A stretch of 64,000 bases of DNA from Jaapia argillacea MUCL 33604 (lineage: Eukaryota > Basidiomycota > Agaricomycetes > Jaapiales > Jaapiaceae): contig KL197717.1 of NCBI GenBank assembly GCA_000697665.1, positions 897,950 to 961,949 of the forward strand. The letters are read 5' to 3'. Position numbers and translations under genes: made by a program. This document shows, piece by piece, positions 47,911 to 59,099 of the stretch (positions are counted from its first letter, which is position 1; each line of letters starts with the position of its first letter). Below the pieces are notes generated by a model. That model was not told the origin of the DNA. It saw only the letters and a list, made by a program, of their open reading frames with translations, and made no database searches.

Positions 47911-50327
47911 ATGTACATCTCAGGGTATCTGAAAGAGATTGGTCAAATATTGAGGAATGGTATGATTTATTTCTACATTAAAATTTGCACTTGATATGAC
48001 TAATTATCCTTAATTACTGAACTACTAGATGCAGTCAATGGCTGTATTTTGCAGCTTATAAATATTCTTGAGAAAGAAAAGTCTACCAAGAAAGAAACTG
48101 CCTCAGAGAGGGCCACAATACTTGCTCAATATAGTAAGACTCACTAAGCCTAGCATATATATGGTTAATTGTTGTTAACAGCTAGGCTACAAGAAGATAT
48201 TGATGGCTGTATTGCTCAGCTTGCAGATCTGCTCAAGAGTCAAGAGTTTAGTATACAGAAAACTGCTGCACAGACAACAGCAATACTTGCTCACTATAGT
48301 AAAGTTTCAAAAACATACCAGTTATATAACTGACTATTCTCAATAGCTACACAGCAAGGTGCAATAAATAGCAGTCTCTCTCAGCTTGAAAATCTGCTTG
48401 AGAATGAAGTGTCCAGTGTGCAGATGACAACTGCAAATACTATGGCAACACTTGCTCAATATAGTAAGGTTGTAAAAATATAGCATTGATATGACTCATG
48501 GTTCTCGACAGCTGGACTGCAAAAGACAATTGATAGCAACATTTCTCATCTAGAAAATTTACTAGAGAATAAACAAGTGTATGGGCAAAAAGCTGCTGTA
48601 CAGATGATTACAGCACTTGCTCAATATAGTAAGGTTTCAAAAACATGGCATTTATGTGACTCATTACTTTAAACAGCTGAACTGCAAGACACAATCAATG
48701 ACAACATCCCTCAACTGGCAACTTTACTAGATGATATGAACTCTTATGTGCGAGAAGCTGCTGCAAACATGATGGTAAAACTTGCTCAATCTAGTAAGGC
48801 TTTAAAGCTATGGCATTCTTATCACTCATTATTCTTAACAGCTAAACTGCGAGAGACAATCAATGGCAACATCCCTCAACTGGCAAATTTGCTGGAGGAT
48901 GAGAGCTGGATTGTGCAAGAAGCTGCTGTAGAGACCATGGCAACACTTGCTCAATATAGTAAACCTTAAAAAATATGGCATTTTCATTACTCATTGTTCT
49001 TAATAGGTGAACTGCGAGAGACAATCAATGACAACATCCCTCAGCTAGCAAATCTACTGGAGGATATAAACTCTCATGTGCAAGAAGCTGCTATAAAAGC
49101 TATGGGAACACTTGTCCAATATGGTAAGGCTTCAAAATTCTGGCATTTTTATTACTCATTGTTGTTAATAGCTGACTTGCAAGATACAATCAATAGCAGT
49201 ATCTGTCAACTGATGAATCTGCTGGAGAATGAGTACCAGAAAAGGCGAACAACTGCTGCAAAAGCTATGGCAACACTTGCTCAATATAGTAAGGTTTCCA
49301 AAATATGGCCTTTTCATCACTCATTGTTTTGAATAGCTGAACTGCGAGAGACAATCAATGGCAACATCCCTCGACTGGCAAACTTGCTATGGGATATGGA
49401 CTCTGATGTGCGAGAAGCTGCTGTAGAGACCATGGCAACACTTGCTCAATATAGTAAGACTTTAAAATTATGGTATTTCCATCACTCATTGTTCTCAACA
49501 GCTGACTTGCAAGAGACAATCAATGGCAATATCCCTCAGCTGACAAATCTGCTAAATGATGAGAACTGGAGAACACAAATATCTGCTGCAAGAACTATAG
49601 TAGCACTTGCTCAATATAGTAAGGATTCAAAAATATGGCATTTTCATCACTTATTGATCTCAATAGCTGAACTGCAGGAGACAATCAATGGCAACATCCC
49701 TCAACTAGTAAATCTGCTGGAGGACAAGGACTGGACAAGTCAAACAACTGCTGCAAAAGCTATGGCAATACTTGCTCAATATAGTAAGGCTTTAAAAATA
49801 TAGCATTTTTATCACTTATATTTCTGAACAGCTGAACTGCAAGAGACAACTAATGGCAACATCCCTCGACTGGCAAATTTGCTACAGAATATGAACTGGA
49901 GAACACGAATAACTGCCATAGAAACCATGGCAACACTTGCTCAATATAGTGAGGCTTTAAAATTATGGCATGTCCATTACTTATTGTTCTGAACAGCTGA
50001 ACTGCGAGAGGCAATCAATGGCAACATCCCTCGACTAGCAAATTTACTACAGGATCCATACTTTGATGTGCAAGAAGCTGCTATAGAGACCATGGCAACA
50101 CTTTCTCAATATAGTAAGGCTTCAAAATATGGCATTTTCATCACTCATTGTTCTCAATAGTTGAACTGCAAGAGACAATCAATGACAATATCCCTCAACT
50201 AGCAAATCTGCTAGAGGATAAGCACCACATTATGCAAAGAGCTGCTGTACAGACCATGGAAAGACTTGCTCAATATAGTAAGGCTTCAAAAATATGGCAT
50301 TTTCATCACTCATTGTTCTCAACAGAT
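47911..50327 (+). CDS. HEAT/ARM-repeat protein, 3' end replaced by an LTR
   Basis: The first exon, 47911-47959, reads MYISGYLKEIGQILRN. Exon 1 (48029-48133) is 105 nt. Thirteen exons of exactly 117 nt then follow, starting at 48182, 48347, 48512, 48677, 48842, 49007, 49172, 49337, 49502, 49667, 49832, 49997 and 50161. All are phase 1-1 and each encodes one 39-residue helical repeat, consensus-like ELQETINGNIPQLANLLED plus VQEAAVETMATLAQY. Introns are 48 nt (the last is 47) and also nearly identical, so the unit is 165 bp of exon plus intron. Every repeat is open after splicing. One base after the next splice acceptor (50325) an LTR begins, so the 3' end is missing. A scaffold/protein-binding role is typical for HEAT proteins. 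Confidence 0.82.
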
Positions 50328-50824
50328 GTCATGGACATGTCTGGACTTGTGCAGTTTCATTTGTATTGTGTGCATTTTATTCTTTTACTGGACTTCACTC
50401 ACTTTGTATCATTTCCACTGTCTATGATACTCAGTATGATTCTTGTCTCATCTTATCTTATCTTATCTCATCTCATCTTATCTTATCTCAGACTTTGTAC
50501 TGTTATTAGCACACAATGACTCACCCTGTACAGCCTCATCATTGTTCTCCATTTCCATTGTTCTACCTTCTATTATCTCTGAACTTTAACCCATTTGCCA
50601 TTGTTCAAGTACATTGTCTCACTTGTTATTGTCCTTAGTACATTTTTTGACTTTCCATTGTTCTCTTAGTATACAAGAATGTCTAGCTACTCTGTATTCA
50701 GTAGCTTGTCCACTTGAACAATACAGTGCCTTAGTTGTATCCTTCAACCAGTTTGCTCATTCCCGTCATCCTGTATTGCCTCAAGATTGTAGCCTGAGTA
50801 CTAGTTACTAAAGCACTCCTAACA
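50327..50824 (+). repeat. Old LTR of the Ty3/Gypsy family (about 498 bp)
   Basis: Diverged relative of the 530-bp LTRs at 53545 and 62230, starting TGTC and ending AACA. It carries a repeated CTTATCTTAT tract, the AGCTTGTCCACTTG segment and the same terminal region. It is followed at 50825 by the same primer-site sequence and leader, so it is a 5' LTR of an older, truncated copy rather than a solo LTR. Confidence 0.85.
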
Positions 50825-51500
50825 CTTGGACAAGCTCTTACCAACTCTACTCACTCTATGATGCTGACATAGTCAGGATCTGTAATCCCATCACCCACGC
50901 ACATCCAGTCCAGTAATTTACTCATTGACTTTGTCAACTTTGCATTATGACTTGATTGGTACATACAAAGACACTTTCTAACACCAATCACACTGTTACG
51001 AGCACCTTAGCATTTAGCAAAGGTAGCGAGTAAGACTTGTAAGTCCTTTGGATACTTCGCTTTACCAGATACTCAGGCTACAACAAATTGAGGCAGTAGA
51101 GGATGACGGGCAAGAGCGAACCAGTTGAAGGGTACAGGCTAAGATGCTGTATTGTTCAAGTGGACAAGCTTAAGAAATACAGGAGGGCGAGAGTGCCTTA
51201 TATACTAGGGCCAGGAAGAGAGAATGTAGTAGAATGGTATAGAAGGCGCTAAGAATAGCATCCAGGGAATACAAGAGAACGTAGTGGAAAGTGAGAGAAT
51301 AAGGAGGAAGATCCAAGGGATCGGTAACCGGCTGAAGAAGGTATAGAACGAGAAGGCAAACTAATAATAGTACAGCGAGATATAAATAGAACGAGTCTGG
51401 GAGAAGGCGCAGTAAGACGGGATAAGACGTCCGAGATAAGATAAGATAACGAAAAATGAAACAGGTATACAAAGTCGTAACACACACTGGCTGAACAAGA
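50825..51500 (+). mobile_element. Leader fragment of the older LTR element, interrupted
   Basis: Resembles the leader after the LTR fragment at 62982. It is split by the inverted solo LTR at 50994-51482 and resumes as TGGCTGAA afterwards. Similarity fades near 51500. Fossil. Confidence 0.7.
50994..51482 (-). repeat. Solo LTR, second subfamily, inverted, with target duplication
   Basis: Read on the minus strand it begins TGTTACGACT and ends CTCGTAACA. It contains TATATAAGG and AGCTTGTCCACTTGAACAATACAGC, so it is related to, but distinct from, the main LTR. The 5-bp repeat CACAC flanks it at 50989-50993 and 51483-51487. The flanking leader reads through when it is removed. No coding part remains. 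Confidence 0.88.
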
Positions 51501-52600
51501 AGCCTGTTACAAACCATGCCTTAGTAGGACTGTTTTCACTTTTCTTTTCTTTAGGCTTGCTACTGGTGTGTGTGGTAGATACCAGCCAGATAGCAGAGTT
51601 TCAATTATTTTTCCACGCCTGAGACACATGGCTGTAGTTACTATATTCAGACATTTTGGGTGCATTTTCTCGTGGTCCTTCTGATGCTTGTAGCTCCTCA
51701 TCCACAGCCTCTCAGACAACCAAACAAATTCAGAAAAATCCGAATTTTATCTACAAAAAGGTCTTTGGTCTTTATCCACCCACTAGACTCAAGAAAGCTA
51801 ACTTTTATCCACTTATTCTGCCTGTACCGCTGGGTTCTTAAGTTTGCTTGTTGATGGACAACACCCCAGGACCCATCAGTTGTCAGAAGTGACTTTGGTA
51901 ATGGGTTTGATGAATTGTACAGGGCACAGAAAGATCTCCCTGAGTGTAACAATCACAAAGTGGGAGATATTATAATGGGAACCAGGTGTGGCTATCAATT
52001 TCTTCCCAATTCTGATTTTGCTAGTTGTGAGCAATGAGAGATAGGTCAGATTTACTCATTGTACTATAGAGCTAGGCTTTCAAGGACTTGGACTAGGTAC
52101 AATCCTGTGGAGGTAGTAAAATGGTCATGAATGGCCTTGGGGTGGATTGGGACTCAAACTCAGATAGCCAGGGTGACAGGACTTGTACCAAGATTCAGTA
52201 AATTTCATCTCATTAGAGGTGTTTTGAAGCACGTAAATCCAGGTTTTTGAGTCATGTGGGTAGTTCAATGTGGAGTAGTAAGGCATTACTGTCTCTTACA
52301 ACCAAAATGGCAAAGTTTTAGGTTTTTTTTTGCACTTTGCCAAAGCCCAGAATGTCTGAATAATCAAGAAAAGAGTAATGCTAGTGTGAGTAAAAATTCC
52401 CTGTGATGTGTGATCGCCTTTGAGGTTGTGAGAGACTGAGAGTATAGTATTATTATCACTCAAGCAAACTGCTGATGATTTGAGATAGTTCTATATGTTC
52501 AAAATTTATGGCAGAACACACAGAATAGATACCAGTAGGTTTGAATACCAAACTGTCTCAGATACAACCAGAAATCCTGAGTAAAAAATAATTTATCAAA
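51501..52600. other. AT-rich accessory DNA, no gene
   Basis: Low-coding sequence between repeats; no domain recognised on either strand. Probably decayed repeat material. Confidence 0.4.
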
Positions 52601-52680
52601 AATGTTCTCACTCAGGATTGAACCAACACTCATCCACAAACAGGGGTAGAATATAACCACTTGGCCACAGGACCTTTGAA
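52601..52680 (-). repeat. tRNA-like / SINE-like element
   Basis: The minus strand has A box TGGCCAAGTGG (52667-52657) and B box GGTTCAATCCT (52624-52614) at tRNA spacing, preceded by AAAGGTCCTG. The arms do not fold into a clean cloverleaf. The body towards 52500 is AT-rich. A tRNA-derived SINE or decayed tRNA is the best guess. Confidence 0.4.
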
Positions 52681-52830
52681 GATAGTGGTATCTGAGTGTA
52701 TAGATAGCGAAAATAGCTCCACTATTTTTGATTATTCTTATTCTTATTCTTTTTCTTTTTCTTTTACCCACAAACACCAGTATCTTGCCTTTCTTTACTT
52801 TGCTTCATCATTTGACTACAGACTATGGAA

Positions 52831-53544
52831 TCCTATTTTCCTTTGACTCATCTTGACTCCTTTCTTACTCATCATTACTATGGACTACGGACTGTGCCAA
52901 CTACAGACTATGCTTCTATCCAGTATATATACCTGCCTGTATTCACTAATAGTCCCTATCTTGTTCAATTTGTCAATACAAGTCTTTACTTGCATTCCTA
53001 CAAAGTCTGACTTGGTCTTTATCCAGTTTCCTCTCTATTATCACCCTTATACCACCTCACTCTGTGTTGCAACCTAAGTACCATCAGAGAAGTACAAGTC
53101 TCGACCTTTGGTACTTCGTTGAAGTAATGACTTTAACACTTGAACAAGATCTCTCTTCTACTTACCTTCTAACCTCATTATCCAATGAAGTTATAGAAAA
53201 AGTTAGACAATTACCACCATTCTCACCACAAGTCATCCCACCTTTGTCAATCTTCTTGTTATTGTCATCAACTTCATTGTCAATCTACTGTTTTGGGCTA
53301 CCATCCAAAAAATAGAACTATCCCTTGTTACTGTTAAAGTCATTATTTCAACAAAGTACCTGAGGTCAAGACTTGTACTTCTCTAATGGTACTTAGGTTA
53401 CAATGCAGAGTGAGGATGATAAAGAGAGGAAACCAGAAAGAAACCAAGTCAGACTTTGTAGGAATGCAAGTAAAGACTTGTATTGACAAAGTGAACAAGA
53501 TGGGAATTATTAGTGAATACAGGCAGGTATATATACTGGATAGA
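52831..53544 (+). repeat. Long inverted-repeat (foldback) element, left arm, loop and inner right arm
   Basis: The left arm, 52831 to about 53138, is the reverse complement of 53332-53544 continued by 62765-62850. The arms are about 300 bp, close to 90% alike by eye, around a 193-bp loop. No transposase is present. The element is interrupted near the middle of its right arm by the chromovirus at 53545-62759. It resembles foldback or long-TIR MITE elements. Confidence 0.82.
53540..53544. repeat. Target site duplication ATAGA (left)
   Basis: Five bases directly before the 5' LTR, identical to 62760-62764 after the 3' LTR, as expected for Ty3/Gypsy integration. Confidence 0.9.
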
Positions 53545-54074
53545 TGTTGTGAACACATTTGGACCTGTATATTTTCCTCGTATTTTCATTCTTTTATTGG
53601 ACTTCCTTCGCTTCGTATCATTTCCCTTGTCTATGGTACTCAGCATCCTTTCACATTATCTTATCTCAGACTGTGTACTATTTATATCATACAATGACTC
53701 ATCTCGTACAGCCTCATACAGCCTCGCCATTGTTCTCTACTTCATTGTTCTATCTTCATTGTTCGTTGTCATTGTTCCGAACCTTAACTCGCTCACCATT
53801 GTCCTTAGACATTGTCTTGTTCGTTATTGTCTATAGTACATTGTTTGATATCTCATTGTTCCTGTAGTATATAAGGACACCTACCTACTCTGTATTCGGT
53901 AGCTTGTCCACTTGAACAATACAGCACTTTAGTTGTATCCTTCAACCGGTTCGCTCATTCTCGTCATCCTCTATTGCCTCAAGATCGTAGCCTGAGTACT
54001 AGTTAGCAAGAAATACCCAAAAGACTTACAAGCCTTATTCGCTACCTTATGCTAATGCTAAGGCGCTCATAACA
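53545..54074 (+). repeat. 5' LTR (530 bp)
   Basis: Starts TGTTGTGAAC and ends CTCATAACA. TATATAA box at 53868-53874. Same length as the 3' LTR. Confidence 0.93.
53868..53874 (+). promoter_or_regulatory. LTR TATA box
   Basis: TATATAA in the 5' LTR. Transcription would be expected to start 25-35 bp downstream, around 53895-53905, at or just before the segment that matches the primer site. Confidence 0.65.
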
Positions 54075-54087
54075 CTTGGACAAGCTC
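54075..54087 (+). other. Primer-binding site, self-complementary to the LTR
   Basis: The first bases after the LTR read CTTGGACAAGCTC. TGGACAAGCT (54077-54086) is the exact complement of AGCTTGTCCA at 53901-53910, near the expected mRNA 5' end. That is the arrangement of self-primed Tf1-like elements rather than tRNA priming. Confidence 0.7.
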
Positions 54088-55686
54088 TTACCAACCCTAC
54101 TCACTCTACGATACCGACGCAGTCAAGATCTACGATCATTCCACCCACACGCCCCATACACATCCAGTTCATCATCCTCCTACAATTTCTCAGTGACGTA
54201 CTCATTGACATCGCATTGCAACTCAATCGGTACCTACGAGAAATTCGACGAAAGTACAACGAATGCAACAACTAGCAAACTGACTCCAATCAAATCCATC
54301 ATTGCCACCGCACTCAACCTTCTAGCCTACAAACTCTATCGACTAGCTGAAAAGCTACAACCTAGACCGCAGGAAGTCTATCCAGAGTCGCAGCAATCCC
54401 AAGATTCCTTGTCACAGATCGACTAGATCTCATTCATCCATCACGACATCTTCATGAAACAACACAGAGTTTGGACATCAACCACACATGACTTGTCCAA
54501 ACCAACGCTGCCACCGAAACAGACATCACCCACATTGCGTTAACAACCCACGCAATGCACCACCAGCATACAACGCCCCATGAGCCACAACCAATAGGAA
54601 CCCAAATCCAGTCCCGATTCTGGCAGCAACCCCACGGCCTAACACACTTAGCTTCACAGAGTTCCTCATCAAATTCCACCACGTGATCCTCACAGCCATC
54701 CATTTTACAATCACCAACTACCTTATTCTCAACAAACGACTATCACCACCGAAACCCTAATCATTCCATATTCACTAATCTACATGGTCTTATCAGAACT
54801 CCTTGATATTCTCATCAATCTTTTGATCGGGATCCGCAATCTCCTTGTAATTCTGCACGAATACTTCTAATCAATCATCATCACGGAACGACCACAGATC
54901 AACCTAAAAGAAGGGTTCCAAGTAGCAACCCCTGAAGATCTCCGCCCTCTAGAAGGAAACGATTTCAGACTATTACAATATGATCCAATCTCCCAACTCC
55001 TTTACTACGATCAGAAGATCTTAGTTTGGTACTCAAGCCAAGATCCAGCAACCAACCAGATCAAAAAGGAACTTCAAGTTACTAAACACAGCCAATACCC
55101 ATACTGAGACAAATTCCCCACATACCACGATTGGGAACAGGAACAACTACAGGCACTATCGCCTAGAGAACCCAAACCACTATCAGTACTCCACGCATCT
55201 CCAACCTCTTACGCTGCACCGGAACCAACTAGTTCCACATCAGAACTACTACCTTATCATAATCCATATTCTAGGCCAGGGACCCCAAAGACTCCTCGAT
55301 TACATTCTCCTCGACTTCCCTCATGAGCCCCATCTCAATTACGCACAAGAGAACCTATTGACTACACCACCAATCCTTCTACAGCATCTCCACACACTCT
55401 CACGCCAAGCAGATCATTCAAAGCACCAAGCGATACTGATGAAGAGAAGGAGAACTCAGAAGAAGAAGACCACACCGTATGACAACCACTTGGTACAGAC
55501 AGCGTACCAACCGAGGCACAGGACCCTGAAACCAATCTGATTGATCCTCAAGAAAACGAACCTATAGACACCGAACACCCTTTTGTCAACCCATCAAACC
55601 CTCTCGATCCAGTTGTATTCTAACCTCGACAACCGCCTTCTCCACCCACACCACCACCGATTCCTCCACCACCGCCACCAGTAATC
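54088..55686 (+). other. Element leader and N-terminal gag region
   Basis: Long leader, then Pro- and Thr-rich coding sequence before the gag core. Fossil; no complete frame is claimed. Confidence 0.5.
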
Positions 55687-56503
55687 ATGACCACTCCCAC
55701 ATGCAAAGGACCCAAACTGGCTGCACCAACTCCATTCACAGGGGACCGTCGTAAAACCGACAAATTCTTATCTGAAGTCAAATTGGTACTAGGCGCCAAT
55801 AAAGGAGACTTCCCAGACGAATGGTCCAAAGTTGCCTACAGCCTTTCATTTATGAAGGAAGGCACGGCCAGATCATGGGCCATGCAACTATTGGAGGACA
55901 TAGAAGCATCGAAAGCATCGGCCATAAAGATAAGGGATGACTGGGAAGAATTTGCCAGAGCATTGAAGGAAGCCTTCGGCGAATTGGACAAAGGAGCTAT
56001 GGCAAGAATGCAGATCCAGAATCTGCACCAAGGTTGTGCCACTGTTGATCAGTACATTGCTAAATTCGAAGACCTCGCTCGCCACACCAAATTCAACGAT
56101 CTAGCCTTGTGGGAATACTTCAAACGAGGACTTAATTGGGACATCCTCAAGGTTCTTGTACATCTTCCCACACCACCTAGTACTTTCGCCAAATTCAAAG
56201 CCGCTGCTATCTGAGAAGACCTACATCGCGAACAGGCCAGGAATGAAGAATCCTGGTGGTTTCGGAAATCCAAACCCATCTACCCTGACACAAATGAACA
56301 TCTACCATTGTATAATCAGAATCATCAATCCACTAGGCTCGACATGGGTGTACCCATGGACATTGACACTGCGAAATTCAAATGTTCAGGGACGACGACT
56401 CGATTTAAGAAGCTTACAGACGCAGATAGAAAGGCTTTGTGAGATAGAGGAGCATGCTTCTACTGTCGCAAACCTGGACACTTCTCCAACAAATGTCCCT
56501 GAA
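55687..56503 (+). mobile_element. gag region with zinc knuckle
   Basis: The retrotransposon gag core reads TPFTGDRRKTDKFLSEV and later VDQYIAKFEDLARHTKF. A CCHC zinc knuckle, CFYCRKPGHFSNKC, is visible near 56452-56499. Broken. Confidence 0.85.
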
Positions 56504-56705
56504 AGAGACCAGGACAAAGAAGATTCCCCAATCGATTCCAGGCACGAGTAGCAGAAGTGGAAAGAGAAGAAGAGGGACACCCCCGATCCACTATGGAAAG
56601 GATCGAGGAACTACTGAAAGAAACAGCAGATGACAAGAAGGAGGAAGTTGTTCAGGGAATTCAGGAACAACTTTCCAAATTGGGTTTTTAAAGCACCTTC
56701 CATTA

Positions 56706-57185
56706 GTGGCGAATGAGAAGGTAATTGGACGTTTCTCCCATAATTATAACAGATATAACACTTTGGACATTCTGGACTCGATAAATGTATCCATGCTTAG
56801 GAATTCAGGAACTCCTTCATTGTGTATTCAGGTGGAACTTATCAGGAGAAACAAAACCGCCACAACAGAGGCTCTAATCGACAGTGGAGCCACAGGAAAC
56901 TTAATCAGTTATGAATACGCACTCAAGAAACAGATGCCCCTCCAAAAACTAGCAAGGCCCATACCCATTCATAATGTCAACGATACCGAGAATACAAATG
57001 GAGAAATCAATCATTATGTTGAATTGGGCATCAGGATATATGGGAGGGAGGGAGGACAACATGAAGAAAAAAACCACCTCTACATAACCAACATCGGGAA
57101 AAGTAACATCATTTTGGGAAGTGACTGGTTACTCGAACACAATCCAGAGATCGACTGGCGATCTTACATCCTCGAATTCACATGA
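56706..57185 (+). mobile_element. Aspartic protease region
   Basis: A retropepsin-type active site, EALIDSGATGNLIS, lies near 56870, followed by the second lobe IILGSDWLLEHNP. Part of the chromovirus. Confidence 0.85.
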
Positions 57186-57572
57186 TGCCCTGAAACTTGC
57201 AATATATCCGAAGAAGGAGTAACCGCTCAAACAAAACCCAAATTACAACCACCCAAAGCAAGGGTCGAAACAGAACCACCTGTCGTCAGAACCACACGAA
57301 CCAAACCGCCTAAACGAAATACAATCATAGAACTACCAAAAGAACTTTGGATAAATGATGAAACACTTCAGATCGAGACAGATGCCCACAGATGGGCGTA
57401 CGAGGGGATCAAAGCATATAGAGTCCAAATTGGAGATCCCATACCAGAAGACGACAACACCATTGACGACACCGAACATCTGACAATAGTACAGATTCGG
57501 GCACAAGGAAATAAATCAATCGAATTAGCGGAAAGAGCTGCTCAGGGTCAGAAAGAAAAATCCTTAGAAGAA

Positions 57573-58440
57573 ATGGTGCCAGAGGAATATCAGAAATACC
57601 GGAAGGTATTCGAGAAGGGAGCATCAGAACGATTCCCTATACCAAGACCTTGGGACCATGCCATTGAACTCAAGAATGGATGGAAGCCAAATAACTGCAA
57701 AACATATCTGCTATCGCCAGCAGAACAAAAGGAACTTGATTCGTTCCTAGAAGAACAACTACGAAAGAAGTACATCTGACCTTCTAAATCCCCATTATCG
57801 TCACCATTTTTCTTTGTCAAAAAGAAGGATGGGAAACTTTGACCAACTCAAGATTACCGATACCTGAATTCCCAAACCATCAAGAACGCATATCCCATCC
57901 TGTTAATATCAGAACTAGTTGACAAACTAAAAGGAGCTAAGGTCTATTCCAAACTGGACCTTTGCTGGGGATACAATAACGTCAGAATCAAAGAAGGAGA
58001 CGAATGGAAGGCCGCATTCAAAACCAATCGAGGGTTATTCGAACCCCGAGTCATGTTCTTCGGTCTCACGAATTCGCTGGCAACATTCCAAACAATGATG
58101 AATGAGTTATTCAAAGAACTCATCGATGAAGGTTGTGTAGTCGTATACCTGGACGACATCCTAATATTCACAAAGGATCTCAGACATCATTGACAAATCC
58201 TCCATCGCGTAATGAAGATCCTGTAAGACAATGATTTATTTCTCAAACCAGAGAAATGCACATTCAAAGTACCAAAAATCAAATACTTAGGATTAATTGT
58301 ATCCCACAATCTTGTGGAAATGGATCCAATCAAGGTTGCAGGAATCACGGAATGGCCAGAGCTGAAGAAAGTCAAGGAAGTTCAATCATTCCTCAGATTT
58401 TGTAACTTCTACCAATGATTCATCAAGGACTTCTCCCGAA
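57573..58440 (+). mobile_element. Reverse transcriptase region
   Basis: Contains YLDDILIF at about 58145-58168 and the upstream [13 protein letters not shown]-type motif. Interrupted, so fossil. Confidence 0.88.
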
Positions 58441-58451
58441 TCGCGAAACCA

Positions 58452-58859
58452 TTGTTTGAGTTGACAAAGAAGGATCATGAATGGGAATGGACTCCAAAAT
58501 GCCAAGAAGCATTCAACACCCTGAAAACAGCATTCACATCATCCCTGACACTGGTCATGCCAGACACTACGAAGGAATTCCAAATAGAATGCAATGCCTC
58601 TGACTATGCAACTGGAGCTGTGTTAACTCAGAAAGAAGCAGACAGCAAATGGCACCCAGTCGCATACCTGTCCAAATCCCTAACCAATACCGAGAGGAAT
58701 TACGACATTTATGACAAGGAACTACTAGCAATAATCAGATCATTGGAAGCTTGGCGCCATTACCTCGAAGGATGTGTGCACCCTATCCAGATATACACAG
58801 ATCACAAGAACCTTGAGTACTTCCGAAATGCGCAGAAACTAAGCCGCAGACAGGCCTGA
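58452..58859 (+). mobile_element. RNase H region
   Basis: Reads FQIECNASDYATGAVLTQ, then YDIYDKELLAIIRSLEAWR and IYTDHKNLEYF, the Ty3-type RNase H. Confidence 0.88.
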
Positions 58860-59099
58860 TGGGCCCAATTTTTGACAAGATTCAAATTCAATCTGATTCA
58901 CAAACCTGGGAAGACAAACAAGTCTGATGGTCTTTCGAGACGACAAGACCATAAGGAGGGGGTGGATTCAGATAATTCAGACAGAATACTATTAGGCCCC
59001 AATCTTTTCACGAAAACAATCAATCTTACAGGTTGAGGAAACACCTCAACCCACTCCCCCACACTAGCACGACAAGTTCGAATCGCCCTCAGAGCGGCT

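Noticed and set aside
47829-48029. Direct splicing of the Asn-Cys orphan gene into the HEAT exons
   Set aside because: The best donor (GTAAGA at its stop codon) is in the wrong phase for the HEAT frame; only weak donors fit, so the two are listed separately.
50440-50500. CTTATCTTAT-type direct repeats, considered as a CRISPR-like or satellite array
   Set aside because: The same tract sits at the same place in every LTR of the family; it is part of the LTR.
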